Assembly (NCBI GenBank): GCA_903928915.1
Contig: CAIYSL010000073.1
Span: 1 to 49,217, forward strand
Length of the DNA stretch: 49,217 nucleotides
Direction: 5' to 3'
Source of the DNA: an uncultured Syntrophobacterales bacterium
GTDB taxonomy: Bacteria; Desulfobacterota; Syntrophia; Syntrophales; UBA5619
The notes below the pieces were generated by a model. It was given only the letters and a program-made list of their open reading frames with translations. It did no database searches and was not told the DNA's origin. How positions within the stretch are numbered: position 1 is the stretch's first letter; each line of letters opens with the position of its first letter. Positions 16,157-24,971 of the stretch are shown here, piece after piece. Made by a program: the position numbers and the translations under genes.

Positions 16157-17523
16157 AGAAGCTCAGCATCCTCGTGGTGGAAGACGGCCAATCGCAGCGC
16201 GAAATGCTCCGCGATTTCCTCCGGAAGGAGGGGCACAGCGTCGGCGAGGCCGAGAACGGCGATCGCGCGCTCCAGCGGGTCCGCGAGGGGCATTATGACC
16301 TGATCCTCCTCGACTACAAGATGCCGGGGATGGACGGGATGCAGGTGCTGCAGGCCGTCAAGGGGATCAACCCGGAGATCGACATCGTCATCATCACCGC
16401 CTACGGAACGATCGAGACGGCCGTGGATGCGATGAAGGCGGGGGCCCTGGATTACATCACCAAGCCGGTGGAGTTCGAGGAGCTCCTGCTGCTCGTGGAC
16501 CGCGTTGCGGAACGGCGGACGCTGCTGAAGGAGAACGAGATCCTCCGGGAGCAGCTGGGCGAACAGGGGGTGACCACCGACCGGATCATCTACCGGAGTC
16601 CGAAGATGGCCGGCCTGCTCAACCTGGCGGGGCGGGTGGCGCCGTCCCGGACCACGGTCCTGCTCCAGGGGGAGAGCGGGACGGGAAAGGAGCTCCTGGC
16701 CCGGCTGATCCATCACCTGAGCCCGCGGTCCAGCCGGCCGATCATCGCGGTGAACTGCGGCGCGCTCAACGAAAACCTACTGGAGAGCGAACTGTTCGGC
16801 CACGAGAAGGGGGCCTTCACGGGGGCAACGGCCCGGAGGATCGGCCGGTTCGAGGAGGCGGACGGGGGGACCCTCTTCCTGGACGAGATCGGCGAGCTGT
16901 CGCCGGCCGTCCAGGTCAAACTCCTCCGTTTTCTCCAGGAGCACGAGTTCCAGCGCCTCGGCGGGAACCAGACCCTGCGCAGCGATGTCCGGGTGATCAG
17001 CGCGACCAACCGGAATCTGGAGCAGCGGGTGAAGGAGGGGGCGTTCCGGGAGGATCTCTTCTACCGGCTGAACGTCGTGGTGATGTCCCTCCCTCCGCTT
17101 AGGGAGCGGAAAGAGGACATCCTGCCGCTGATTGACCACTTCCTGCGGCGGTACGCCGCGGAAAACGACAAGGCGGTCGAGGGGCTCAGCCGCGAGGCCC
17201 AGGACGTGCTGCTAAAATACGACTACCCCGGGAACGTCCGCGAGCTGGAAAACATCATCGAACGGGCGGTCGTCATCGCCCGGGAGGAGGTCATCTCCGT
17301 CGAGGACCTCCCCTTCCGCGGGGCGCCGGAGGAGCGGGCGGAAGACCGGGCTGCCGGGGAAGGACTGCTGCGCGGTTCCGTCGAGGAGCTCGAACGAAAG
17401 CTGATCGTCGAGGCGCTGGAAAAGGCCGGCGACCACCAGACCCGCGCCGCCGAGCTGCTCGGGATCAGCGAACGGATGCTCCGCTACAAGCTGAAGAAGT
17501 ACGGCCTGAAGACGGCGGTATGA
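16153..17523 (+). CDS. Sigma-54-dependent response regulator (NtrC/ZraR family)
   Basis: 456 aa. Receiver domain at 1-120 with phospho-acceptor Asp 54 (LILLDYKMPGMD) and switch Lys (ITKPVEF). AAA+ domain at about 145-375 with Walker A GESGTGKE, the sigma-54 contact loop GAFTGA at 220-225 and DEIGELS. A Fis-type helix-turn-helix ends the protein (QTRAAELLGISERMLRYKLKKYG). All residues needed for sigma-54 activation are intact. It is co-translated with the upstream kinase. The only sigma-54 promoter I found nearby drives the predicted small RNA at 13734-13872, making that its prime candidate target. Confidence 0.92.
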   Translation: MKKLSILVVEDGQSQREMLRDFLRKEGHSVGEAENGDRALQRVREGHYDLILLDYKMPGMDGMQVLQAVKGINPEIDIVIITAYGTIETAVDAMKAGALDYITKPVEFEELLLLVDRVAERRTLLKENEILREQLGEQGVTTDRIIYRSPKMAGLLNLAGRVAPSRTTVLLQGESGTGKELLARLIHHLSPRSSRPIIAVNCGALNENLLESELFGHEKGAFTGATARRIGRFEEADGGTLFLDEIGELSPAVQVKLLRFLQEHEFQRLGGNQTLRSDVRVISATNRNLEQRVKEGAFREDLFYRLNVVVMSLPPLRERKEDILPLIDHFLRRYAAENDKAVEGLSREAQDVLLKYDYPGNVRELENIIERAVVIAREEVISVEDLPFRGAPEERAEDRAAGEGLLRGSVEELERKLIVEALEKAGDHQTRAAELLGISERMLRYKLKKYGLKTAV

Positions 17524-17596
17524 GGGGTGCCGCGCCGGGCGGCGATCCCCGTGAGACGTACCGCGCTGCCCTTCCCGAATCACGCCCGGCCGCCGC

Positions 17597-18076
17597 TCAG
17601 GGGCCGATTCGTTTCCGCAGGGCGGAGAGCCGGATGAAATGCTCCTTTTCCTCGGCGATGATCCGGTCGATTGCCGCGCATTCGCCCGCGGGCAGCATTT
17701 CCCGCATCTCCCGGTAGTAGTGGATCGAATCGAGTTCCCGCTGGATGGCGAAATCCAGGGCCGCTGCCTCGTTCCGAAGCTTGGCCAGCTCGGCGGCGAA
17801 GGCCTCGGCGGTGAAGACGAGATGGTTGTCCACGTAATCGTGGAGGTAGGCGGCGTACTCACCGTCGTATCCCTCGGGGGGGAGATTCCGGCTCATCCCC
17901 GCGAGGATCGCCGCAAAGGTCTGCCGATGCTTCACCTCCTCTTCCGCCAACCGCTGGAAGAGTGCCTTCACCTCTTCCTTCCCGGCCAGTTGCACCGCGT
18001 AGCGGTAAAAGTTCGCTCCGTTCTCTTCGATGCGGACCGCCACCTCGACGATGTCGCTTGCTTCAAAGACTGCCAT
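17597..18076 (-). CDS. Ferritin-like/rubrerythrin-type diiron protein
   Basis: 159-aa four-helix-bundle protein. The N-terminal VRIEENGANFYRYAV and EEEVKHRQTF supply the first Glu and the ExxH pair. The C-terminal half has LDFAIQRELDSIHYYREM and EEKEHFIRL, the second set. There is no rubredoxin tail. Start ATG 18076 is chosen because a perfect AGGAGGTTGAGA site precedes it; an in-frame TTG lies six bases further up. Expected roles in this family are peroxide reduction or iron handling in the cytoplasm of anaerobes. Convergent with the response regulator, downstream of corA on the same strand. Confidence 0.82.
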   Translation of the reverse strand: MAVFEASDIVEVAVRIEENGANFYRYAVQLAGKEEVKALFQRLAEEEVKHRQTFAAILAGMSRNLPPEGYDGEYAAYLHDYVDNHLVFTAEAFAAELAKLRNEAAALDFAIQRELDSIHYYREMREMLPAGECAAIDRIIAEEKEHFIRLSALRKRIGP

Positions 18077-18137
18077 TCTCAACCTCCTGATTATCGCTTT
18101 TCACCGACCGACGCTCCGCCGGAGCGGGCGATCGTCG

Positions 18138-19196
18138 TTACAGCCATTTTTTTCTCCTGAATACGATCAGCATGCCGCAGGCGACGGCCAGCATCACACC
18201 CCAGAGGGCGAAGTACCCCCAGCGCCACTCCAGCTCCGGCATGTACCGGAAATTCATCCCGTAGACCCCTGCCAGGAAGGTGAGCGGCATGAACAGGGTC
18301 GCGATGACGGTGAGGACCTTCATGACCTCGTTCAGCCGGTTGCTGAGCGACGAGAGGTAGATGTCCAGCATGCCCGAGAGCATCTCTCGGTAGGTCTCGA
18401 TCGTGTCGATCACCTGGACGGCGTGGTCGGTGATGTCGCGGAAGTAGAGGGCCGACTGTCCGTGGATGAGCGGCGACTCCGACCGGTCGAGGTTGCCGAG
18501 CAATTCGCGCAGCGGCCAGGCCGACTTGCGAAGCAGGAGCATCTCCCGCTTGAGCGTCTGGATGGACCGCAGGGTGGTCGGCGACGGCCGACCGATCAGC
18601 GCCGTTTCGAGCCCCTCGATCCTCTCGCCGATCCTGTCCAGGACGGTGAAGTAGCTGTCCACGATCACGTCGATCAGGGCGTGGGCGAGGTGATCCGTTC
18701 CCCCCTTCCGCAGGCGGCCCTTCTCGACGCGGAGCCTCTCCCGGATGGGTTCGAACAGTCTCCCCTCCCGCTCCCGGAGGGAGACGAGCCAGGTGCGGCC
18801 GAACACGATGCTGACCTGCTCGGGGATCAGAGCGCCGCCGGCGTCCTGATGGAAGACCTTGAGGACGATGTAGTGATACTCCCCGTGATCCTCGCTCTTC
18901 GGCCGCTGTTCCGTGTTGAGGATGTCTTCCAGGGTGAGCGGATGGAGGCCGAATGCCTTTCCGAGCTGTTCGAGGTGTCGAACCTCGTGCAGCCCGTCGA
19001 TGTGGATCCAGGTGACTGCCTCCCCCGCGGGGACGGCGACCCCCTCCAGGGTTTCGACCTCCCGTTCCTGGAAGCCGGTATCGTCGTACACGCAGAGGGT
19101 GATACGGGTCGTTGCGCTGTGCTGCTCGCCGATATGGATCAGGGAACCGGGCGGGAGGCCGGTCTTGGCCGATCTTCGTTTCACGTCGCCGGGCAT
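18138..19196 (-). CDS. corA: Magnesium/cobalt transporter CorA
   Basis: 352-aa CorA channel: a large cytoplasmic N-terminal domain, then two C-terminal helices with the signature YGMNF in the connecting loop after the first helix and a basic tail (FRRKKWL). Length matches Thermotoga CorA. Start ATG 19196 (MPGDVKRRSAK) is preferred because GCGGAGG lies 7 nt upstream; the frame stays open above it. It forms a homopentamer for Mg2+ (or Co2+/Ni2+) uptake. The ferritin-like gene follows about 60 nt downstream. Confidence 0.9.
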   Translation of the reverse strand: MPGDVKRRSAKTGLPPGSLIHIGEQHSATTRITLCVYDDTGFQEREVETLEGVAVPAGEAVTWIHIDGLHEVRHLEQLGKAFGLHPLTLEDILNTEQRPKSEDHGEYHYIVLKVFHQDAGGALIPEQVSIVFGRTWLVSLREREGRLFEPIRERLRVEKGRLRKGGTDHLAHALIDVIVDSYFTVLDRIGERIEGLETALIGRPSPTTLRSIQTLKREMLLLRKSAWPLRELLGNLDRSESPLIHGQSALYFRDITDHAVQVIDTIETYREMLSGMLDIYLSSLSNRLNEVMKVLTVIATLFMPLTFLAGVYGMNFRYMPELEWRWGYFALWGVMLAVACGMLIVFRRKKWL

Positions 19197-19402
19197 GGTG
19201 CCTGCCTCCGCACTGTGCATCTCCTGTCGGTTTCCTGATCCCCGGGGGGAACGGCGGTACTTTAGCCCATGGCCCCCGGAAATACAATGAAAAAGTCGGC
19301 TGCGGACCACCCGCCCTCCGCGCTTTTCCCTTGACAAGCGGCGGAGAATCACGGAGAAAAACGATCAGCGAAGCCCAGCGTGTTCGCATGACCGGAGGTC
19401 CG

Positions 19403-20794
19403 ATGCGCTCTATCCTTGCAGTGACCGAAGACCGGACGGCGGCGGAGATCATCCGGAGCGCCTTTCGCCGCCCCTTCCAGGTGGATGCGGTGGCGACCGT
19501 CCGGGACGGCCGCCACCTCTCCCGGAAGCGGCGGTACGAATTCCTGTTCGTCGATCTTGACCTGATCGACGCCCGGGAACGCGAGAGCGCCGAAACGCTG
19601 CGCAGCCTCAGGCAGGCCTTCCCGTCGGCCGAGATCATCGTCATGACCCCGTCCGAACGGATCCACGACGCGGTCGAGGCGGTGAAAGAGGGGGCCGCGA
19701 ATTACGTGACCTATCCTCTTAACGCGGACGAGGTGCGGTACGTCGTCGAGAGCATCCACGAGAGCATCCGGGCCCAGTCCGAGCTCGACTACCTCCGGGA
19801 CCGCTTCTGGCAGTCCGATTCGCTCGAGGTCGTCCAGACCAGGAACCCCGCCATGCGGGAGGTGTTCGAACAGGTCCGTCTGGTGGCGCCGACCAAGAGC
19901 ACCGTCCTGCTCACCGGCGAGACGGGCACCGGCAAAGGGATCCTGGCAAAGCTGATCCATCGACACAGCAACCGGCGCGAGGTGCAGTTCATCGGCGTCC
20001 ACTGCGGCGCCATCCCCGACACGCTCCTCGAAAGCGAACTCTTCGGGCATGAGAAGGGGGCCTTCACCGGCGCCGTCCGGCGCAAGCTGGGCAAGTTCGA
20101 ACTGGCCAGCGGGGGGACCATCTTCCTCGACGAGATCGGGACCATCACCCCGGCCGCTCAGATCAAGCTCCTGCAGGTCATCCAGGAGCGGACCTTTCAG
20201 CGGGTCGGGGGGGAGGCGCTCATCGAGACCGACGTGCGGATCATCGCCGCATCCAACCGGGATCTCGGCGAACTGGTGGAGAAGGACCTCTTCCGGAACG
20301 ACCTCTACTACCGCCTGAACGTCTTTCCGATCAACCTGCCGCCGCTCAGGGAGCGGCGCGAGGACATTCCCCAGCTCACCGAGCTTTTCCTGAAGCAGAC
20401 GAACCGCTTCAACCACCGGGGGATCCACTACATCCATCCCCGGGTGATGGAGGCCTTCGGGCGGTACCCCTGGCCGGGCAACATCCGCGAATTGCAGAAC
20501 CTCGTGGAGCGGGCCTGCATCCTGGAAACCTCCTCGACCCTGACGCCGGGAAGCTTTCCCGCCGAACTGTTCGCCGACAGCGCTGGGGCGGCGCCGATTC
20601 CGGCCGAACCGGGCTTCACCCTGGCGGAGGTGCGCCGCAGCGCTGTCGAGGATGCGGAGAAGCGCTACCTGCGTGAGGTCCTTGCCCGGAACGCCGGGAA
20701 GATCAACCGGACGGCCGAGACCTCCGGCATCACGGTCCGCCAGCTCAACAAATTGATGAACAGGTACGGCATGCGGAAGGAAGAGTTCCGGTGA
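19403..20794 (+). CDS. Sigma-54-dependent regulator with a degenerate receiver domain
   Basis: 463 aa. The receiver-like domain 1-120 keeps an Asp at the phosphorylation position (D51, FLFVDLDLI), but the usual acidic pair is only TED, and the conserved Lys-Pro is Tyr-Pro (VTYPLN), so phosphorylation switching is doubtful. The AAA+ domain has GETGTGKG (the usual Lys/Glu after Walker A differs), the intact GAFTGA at 219-224 and DEIGTIT. The tail has a Fis-like helix-turn-helix. Start ATG 19403 follows CCGGAGG. No kinase gene is adjacent, so this is an orphan activator. Confidence 0.87.
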   Translation: MRSILAVTEDRTAAEIIRSAFRRPFQVDAVATVRDGRHLSRKRRYEFLFVDLDLIDARERESAETLRSLRQAFPSAEIIVMTPSERIHDAVEAVKEGAANYVTYPLNADEVRYVVESIHESIRAQSELDYLRDRFWQSDSLEVVQTRNPAMREVFEQVRLVAPTKSTVLLTGETGTGKGILAKLIHRHSNRREVQFIGVHCGAIPDTLLESELFGHEKGAFTGAVRRKLGKFELASGGTIFLDEIGTITPAAQIKLLQVIQERTFQRVGGEALIETDVRIIAASNRDLGELVEKDLFRNDLYYRLNVFPINLPPLRERREDIPQLTELFLKQTNRFNHRGIHYIHPRVMEAFGRYPWPGNIRELQNLVERACILETSSTLTPGSFPAELFADSAGAAPIPAEPGFTLAEVRRSAVEDAEKRYLREVLARNAGKINRTAETSGITVRQLNKLMNRYGMRKEEFR

Positions 20795-20830
20795 CGCCCG
20801 GCCGGTCCGCGCGAAGGCGCAGGGTTCGGC

Positions 20831-22294
20831 TCAGCGCTGTGCGGGCGGCATGTCCAGGCGGGTCTTGACGATGACCCGGATCAGCGGCGGCTTTCCGCCG
20901 GGAAATTGGATGTCGGGTGGATACCGGAGGACCGGGGTAAAAACCTTCTGGACGTCGAGAAGCGACAGGTCGATCGGTTCGGTGAGGATGCGGATCCGCT
21001 TACCGCGGAGCCGGCGCGGGATCAGGACCTTGACCTCGGAAGGGTTGGCGGTGATGTTCTGAACCACCAGTCCCCGGGGAGGGGTACTCTCCGTCAGGAC
21101 CTCGATCGGCACGGTCAGCGGCAGGAGGCGCGACGTGACGACCCGGATCCGTTCCGGGTTGATGGCTGCCACGGTGAGGTTGGACGGGACCTTGACCATG
21201 TCGCGGGTCAGGGTGATATCCTGGGTGCCGGGCCGGAGCTGTTTCAGGTCGAGGGACACCTTGAGGCTTTCCTGATGCAGCAGCTGGAAGGCCTGGGCCG
21301 GCCCCATCAGCGTGACCTTGACCTCTGTGACCTTGGGTTCCTCGATCACCCATTCCACCGGGGCGTTCAGGTACAGGATCGGTACGGCGAAATCGCGACG
21401 GACCGTTTCGTGCTGATAGCCGAAAATCATCCAGAGGATACAGGCCAGGACGAGGGCGATCAGCTTTTCCCGCGGGTTTTGTCGCAGCCAGCTGCGAATC
21501 AGCCGTCGCTTGACGGGCGGCATCCGCTTGGCGAAGAAGGTCTCCAGCTCGATCCGGAGCGCCGAGGCGTTGGGGATCTCCTCGATCCTCTCGCCCCGTG
21601 CGAGGGAGATGGTACCCCGCTCCTCGGAGACGACGATACAGATGGCGTCCGAACGCTCCGAGAGTCCGAGCGCCGCTGTATGACGGAGACCGAGGTTGCC
21701 GTGCAGGGCGGCGTTTGCCGACAGCGGGAGATGAGAGCCGAAGCGCATCACCCGGTTGCCGTCGATCAGGACGGCGCCGTCGTGCCCGATCGAATGCGGA
21801 TCGAAGATGCTCTCCAGCAGGGGCTGGCTCAACAGGCCGTCCAGATTGCTGCCGCCGGTGAGGTGGCGGTCGAGGGGGTCTCCTCCCTGTAGGACGATTA
21901 GGGCGCCGATCTTCTTCCGCGCAAGATCGGCTGCGGTCTGGGCGATGATCTCGGCGCTTTCATTGAAGGCGGTAACGGCGAAGATCTTCTTCCGGAACCG
22001 TCCCAGCAGGGCCAGGCGCTCGAAAAAGCGGCGGAGGTCCTCCTGAAAGATCACGACGAGGACGAACAGCAGGATCGCGAAGAAGGCCTGCAGGACCACG
22101 GTCGTCAGGTAAAGCTGGAAGAAGTGGGCAAGCAGATAGATGACGCCCAGCAGACTGATGCCGAGAAAGACGAACCGGGACGCGCGGTCTTTGAACCAGA
22201 TCAGCAGGGCCGAGATCATGATCGCGATGATGGCGATGTCGAGGATGTCCGGAATCCGGAAGTTGCGAAACATCGTCAGGGCGTTTTCGATCAT
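20831..22294 (-). CDS. cdaA: Membrane diadenylate cyclase fused to YbbR repeats (CdaA-CdaR fusion)
   Basis: 487 aa. Three N-terminal helices (about 14-88) and a DAC domain (about 105-255) with catalytic DGA at 172-174 (SIGHDGAVLIDGN) and RHT at 204-206 where RHR is usual. A fourth helix (about 277-293) leads into a C-terminal YbbR-repeat region (about 300-480) that would face the periplasm. DAC makes cyclic di-AMP from two ATP; YbbR/CdaR normally is a separate regulator of CdaA. Here both are one polypeptide. The glmM gene often found after cdaR is absent. The upstream promoter is strong. Confidence 0.88.
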   Translation of the reverse strand: MIENALTMFRNFRIPDILDIAIIAIMISALLIWFKDRASRFVFLGISLLGVIYLLAHFFQLYLTTVVLQAFFAILLFVLVVIFQEDLRRFFERLALLGRFRKKIFAVTAFNESAEIIAQTAADLARKKIGALIVLQGGDPLDRHLTGGSNLDGLLSQPLLESIFDPHSIGHDGAVLIDGNRVMRFGSHLPLSANAALHGNLGLRHTAALGLSERSDAICIVVSEERGTISLARGERIEEIPNASALRIELETFFAKRMPPVKRRLIRSWLRQNPREKLIALVLACILWMIFGYQHETVRRDFAVPILYLNAPVEWVIEEPKVTEVKVTLMGPAQAFQLLHQESLKVSLDLKQLRPGTQDITLTRDMVKVPSNLTVAAINPERIRVVTSRLLPLTVPIEVLTESTPPRGLVVQNITANPSEVKVLIPRRLRGKRIRILTEPIDLSLLDVQKVFTPVLRYPPDIQFPGGKPPLIRVIVKTRLDMPPAQR

Positions 22295-22377
22295 GTCATA
22301 TTCTCATCTTTCCACCCGTCGGGGCCGGCCGGTTGCGCTGGTGTTCGTGAAAATACGAGAGAGGGACGCTTGCGGCC

Positions 22378-22407
22378 ACTATACGAAAAAGCGCGGCGGC
22401 GTGTCAA
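22378..22407 (-). promoter_or_regulatory. Promoter of the CdaA-YbbR gene
   Basis: Minus strand TTGACA (22407-22402), 18-bp spacer, TATAGT (22383-22378), about 83 nt before the ATG. Divergent from the sirtuin promoter, with the two -35 boxes about 37 bp apart. Confidence 0.65.
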
Positions 22408-22444
22408 GAACTTATCGGATTTTAATACGGTTCGCGCCGGCGGT

Positions 22445-22473
22445 TTGTCTTTTCCGTTCGCTTCGGCTATAGT
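22445..22473 (+). promoter_or_regulatory. Promoter of the sirtuin operon
   Basis: TTGTCT (22445-22450), 17-bp spacer, TATAGT (22468-22473), giving a short leader of about 36 nt before the GTG start. Confidence 0.6.
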
Positions 22474-22515
22474 TCGGTATCCCCGGTTCCGCACGGGGCC
22501 GGCTGAGGAGGCGGT

Positions 22516-23298
22516 GTGATCGCACGAGATGCAGAAGAGAAGATTCTCCGGACGGCGGACATGATCCGGAAGGCCCGTCGCGTCGTGGTGTTCACCGGCG
22601 CAGGCGTCAGCACCGAATCCGGCATCCCCGATTTCCGCAGCCCCGGCGGACTCTGGTCGCGGTTCGATCCGGAGGATTTCACCATCGAGCGATTCCTCGC
22701 GAGCCCCGAGACGCGGCGGAAGCAATGGCGTTTCCTGATCGCCGGCGGGTTCATCGCGGGGGCCGAACCGAACGCCGCGCATGCGGCGATCGCCGAACTG
22801 GAGGCATTGGGCAGGCTCGAGTGCGTCATCACCCAGAACATCGACGACCTCCACCAGAAGGCGGGCAACGACCCCGCGCGGGTCTACGAGCTGCACGGCA
22901 GCATGCGCTGGATCCGCTGCCTGGCCTGCGGCCAGCGGACCGCCCTGGAGGAGATCCTCGGGAGGCACCGGGCGGCTGACGATCCCCCGGCGTGCGAACG
23001 CTGCGGGGGAATCATGAAACCGGATGTGATCTTCTTCGGCGAGGCCCTTCCCGAGAAGACCCTGCAGGCGGCGATAGGGCATGCCGACCGCTGCGACCTC
23101 CTGATCGTCGTCGGGTCGTCGCTCGTCGTCTACCCGGCGGCGGGCATCCCCTTCGCCGCCGAGCAGGCGGGGGCAAAGCTCGTCATCGTCAACCTGAGCC
23201 CCACGCCGGCCGACCCGATCGCCGACGTCGTGATCAGCGCTTCGGCCGCGGAGGTCCTGCCGCGGATCGTCGCGGAAGTGAAACGGGGGCATGTCTGA
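22516..23298 (+). CDS. cobB: NAD-dependent protein deacylase (sirtuin, CobB/SIR2 family)
   Basis: Removes acyl groups from protein lysines using NAD+. GAGVSTESGIPDFR (28-41) binds NAD; TQNIDDLHQKAG and the catalytic His in ELHGSM follow. The zinc module has two CxxC pairs (CLACG and CERCG). 260 aa is typical. GTG 22516 has GAGGAGGCG upstream. The stop overlaps the next ATG. It lacks the Tyr/Arg pair wording of CobB desuccinylases near the active site as far as I can judge, so deacetylase is the safer reading. Confidence 0.9.
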   Translation: MIARDAEEKILRTADMIRKARRVVVFTGAGVSTESGIPDFRSPGGLWSRFDPEDFTIERFLASPETRRKQWRFLIAGGFIAGAEPNAAHAAIAELEALGRLECVITQNIDDLHQKAGNDPARVYELHGSMRWIRCLACGQRTALEEILGRHRAADDPPACERCGGIMKPDVIFFGEALPEKTLQAAIGHADRCDLLIVVGSSLVVYPAAGIPFAAEQAGAKLVIVNLSPTPADPIADVVISASAAEVLPRIVAEVKRGHV

Positions 23299-24074
23299 TG
23301 TGCCTGATCCTCTTTGCCTGGCGGGTGAACGAGCAGTTTCCCCTCATCCTCGCGGCGAACCGAGACGAGTTCACCGATCGCCCCGCGGCGGCTGCCGCCT
23401 TTTGGGAGGATGCACCGGATGTCCTGGCGGGGCGGGACCGGAAGCGGGGGGGGACGTGGCTCGGAGTGACACGCACCGGGAGGGTGGCGGCGGTCACCAA
23501 CTACCGCGATCCCGCCTCGCTCAAGGAGGATGCCCCGTCGCGGGGAGAACTGGTCAGCGACTACCTCCGCAGCCGGGAAACCGCGGAAACGTTCCTCGGC
23601 CGGCTCGAACCCCGCGCCCACCGGTATAACGGGTTCACTCTGCTCCTGGGGGATGCGGCGGGGCTTCTCATCTGCTCGAATCGGGGGGCAACGGTTCGCC
23701 CGGCGCCCGGGATCCACGGGATGAGCAACCATCTGCTCGACACCCCCTGGCCAAAGGTGGAGGAGGGGAAGCGGGCCCTGGCAGGGCTCCTCGCATCGAC
23801 CGGCGGCCCTTCGCCGGAGGCACTCCTCGCGCTGCTCGCATCGCGATCACGTCCCCCCGACGAACTCCTGCCCGATACGGGGGTGGGGCTGGAGTGGGAA
23901 CGGATCCTCTCGCCGCGTTTCATCGCGAGCCCGACCTACGGCACCCGCTGCTCAACGGTGCTGCTCGTCGATCGGGAGGGGAGGGTGACCTTCGTTGAGC
24001 GCGTATTCGACGGCGGTGCCGAGCCCTGGCTGACTTCGCGGTTCGATTTCCGCATCGCCGGCGTGGAGCCCTGA
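23298..24074 (+). CDS. NRDE-family protein (TANGO2-like)
   Basis: 258 aa beginning MCLILFAW, with the family-defining NRDE sequence in LAANRDEFTDRP and GGTWLGV further on. The family has an N-terminal-nucleophile-like fold in which Cys 2 could be exposed after Met removal. Its bacterial function is unknown; the eukaryotic TANGO2 relative has been linked to lipid or heme handling. The start overlaps the sirtuin stop (TGATG), so the two are coupled. Confidence 0.85.
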   Translation: MCLILFAWRVNEQFPLILAANRDEFTDRPAAAAAFWEDAPDVLAGRDRKRGGTWLGVTRTGRVAAVTNYRDPASLKEDAPSRGELVSDYLRSRETAETFLGRLEPRAHRYNGFTLLLGDAAGLLICSNRGATVRPAPGIHGMSNHLLDTPWPKVEEGKRALAGLLASTGGPSPEALLALLASRSRPPDELLPDTGVGLEWERILSPRFIASPTYGTRCSTVLLVDREGRVTFVERVFDGGAEPWLTSRFDFRIAGVEP

Positions 24075-24137
24075 AAGATCGGGAGCGGCGGCACATGGTC
24101 CTTGCGGCACGGGATGGGTAGGAGGGAAGGAGCGTGA

Positions 24138-24569
24138 ATGGCGAATCGTGAGTATCCGGACAGCCCGCGGGTCGGGGTAGGGGCGGTCGTGCTGCGGGAC
24201 GGCCGGGTTCTCCTGGTGAGGCGGGGTGTCGCACCGGCATTGGGATTGTGGGCCATACCGGGCGGCGGCCTCGAACTGGGAGAGAGTCTCCGGGAGGCCG
24301 CCGAGCGGGAGATCCGTGAGGAGACGGGAATCACCATTCGCGCCGGCGAGCCGGTGTTTACCTGCGATGTCTGCCACCGGGACAGTGACGGACGCGTCCG
24401 CTTCCACTACGTCATCGTCGACCTCGCGGCGGAATACGTGAGCGGCGAGATCGTGAGCGGCGATGACGCCCTGGAGGCCCGCTGGGTATCGCCCGCGGAA
24501 CTGGGTGAGCTTTCCGCGACGAAGAGCACCCTGAAGCTGCTCAGGCAGATCGGGTTCCTTCCGGAATAG
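24138..24569 (+). CDS. Nudix hydrolase
   Basis: 143-aa protein with a complete Nudix box at 42-64 (GGGLELGESLREAAEREIRE, then ETG), which binds Mg2+ and cleaves nucleoside diphosphates linked to another moiety. N-terminal VGVGAVVLRDGRVLLVRRG fits ADP-ribose/NADH-type Nudix enzymes. It sits 63 nt after the NRDE gene and near a sirtuin, whose reaction yields O-acetyl-ADP-ribose. A role in clearing ADP-ribose derivatives is therefore attractive, but inferred. ATG 24138 has GGAAGGAG upstream. Confidence 0.88.
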   Translation: MANREYPDSPRVGVGAVVLRDGRVLLVRRGVAPALGLWAIPGGGLELGESLREAAEREIREETGITIRAGEPVFTCDVCHRDSDGRVRFHYVIVDLAAEYVSGEIVSGDDALEARWVSPAELGELSATKSTLKLLRQIGFLPE

Positions 24570-24598
24570 CCGGGGGCCGTTGGGGAGGAGCGAAGGCG

Positions 24599-24883
24599 AT
24601 GAAGCGCTGTCATGCCTGCGGGAGGGAGGTTACCCCGCCCGAACCCGTCGGGAGAAAGGATGCCTGTCCGCACTGCCGGACGGAGTTGCGCTGCTGCCTG
24701 AATTGCCTGTTTCATGAACCTGCCGCGTACAACGAGTGCCGGGAATCGCAGGCGGACCGGGTCCTGGAAAAAGACCGGGCGAACTTTTGCGAATACTTCC
24801 GTTTCCGGGAGGGTGGACCGCAGTCCGCGCCGCAACCCACGGCATCGCCGCGCGGCTCGTTGGACTCGTTATTCAGGAAGTAA
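24599..24883 (+). CDS. Small cysteine-rich zinc-ribbon-like protein
   Basis: 94 aa with nine Cys. CHAC (4-7) and CPHC (23-26) form a typical zinc ribbon, followed by RCCLNCLFH and further Cys at 47 and 64. The C-terminal third is Pro/Ser-rich and ends in SLDSLFRK. There is no export signal. It follows the Nudix gene by 30 nt with a GGGGAGGAG site and is probably the last gene of the operon. Function unknown. Confidence 0.65.
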   Translation: MKRCHACGREVTPPEPVGRKDACPHCRTELRCCLNCLFHEPAAYNECRESQADRVLEKDRANFCEYFRFREGGPQSAPQPTASPRGSLDSLFRK

Positions 24884-24971
24884 CGACATCCGATTCATCC
24901 GGTTCCTGCGTACGTTCGGTTGAGAAAAGGGTTGTCCCGGGCGCCGGATTCATCGGGGCGACGCAGGGGGC

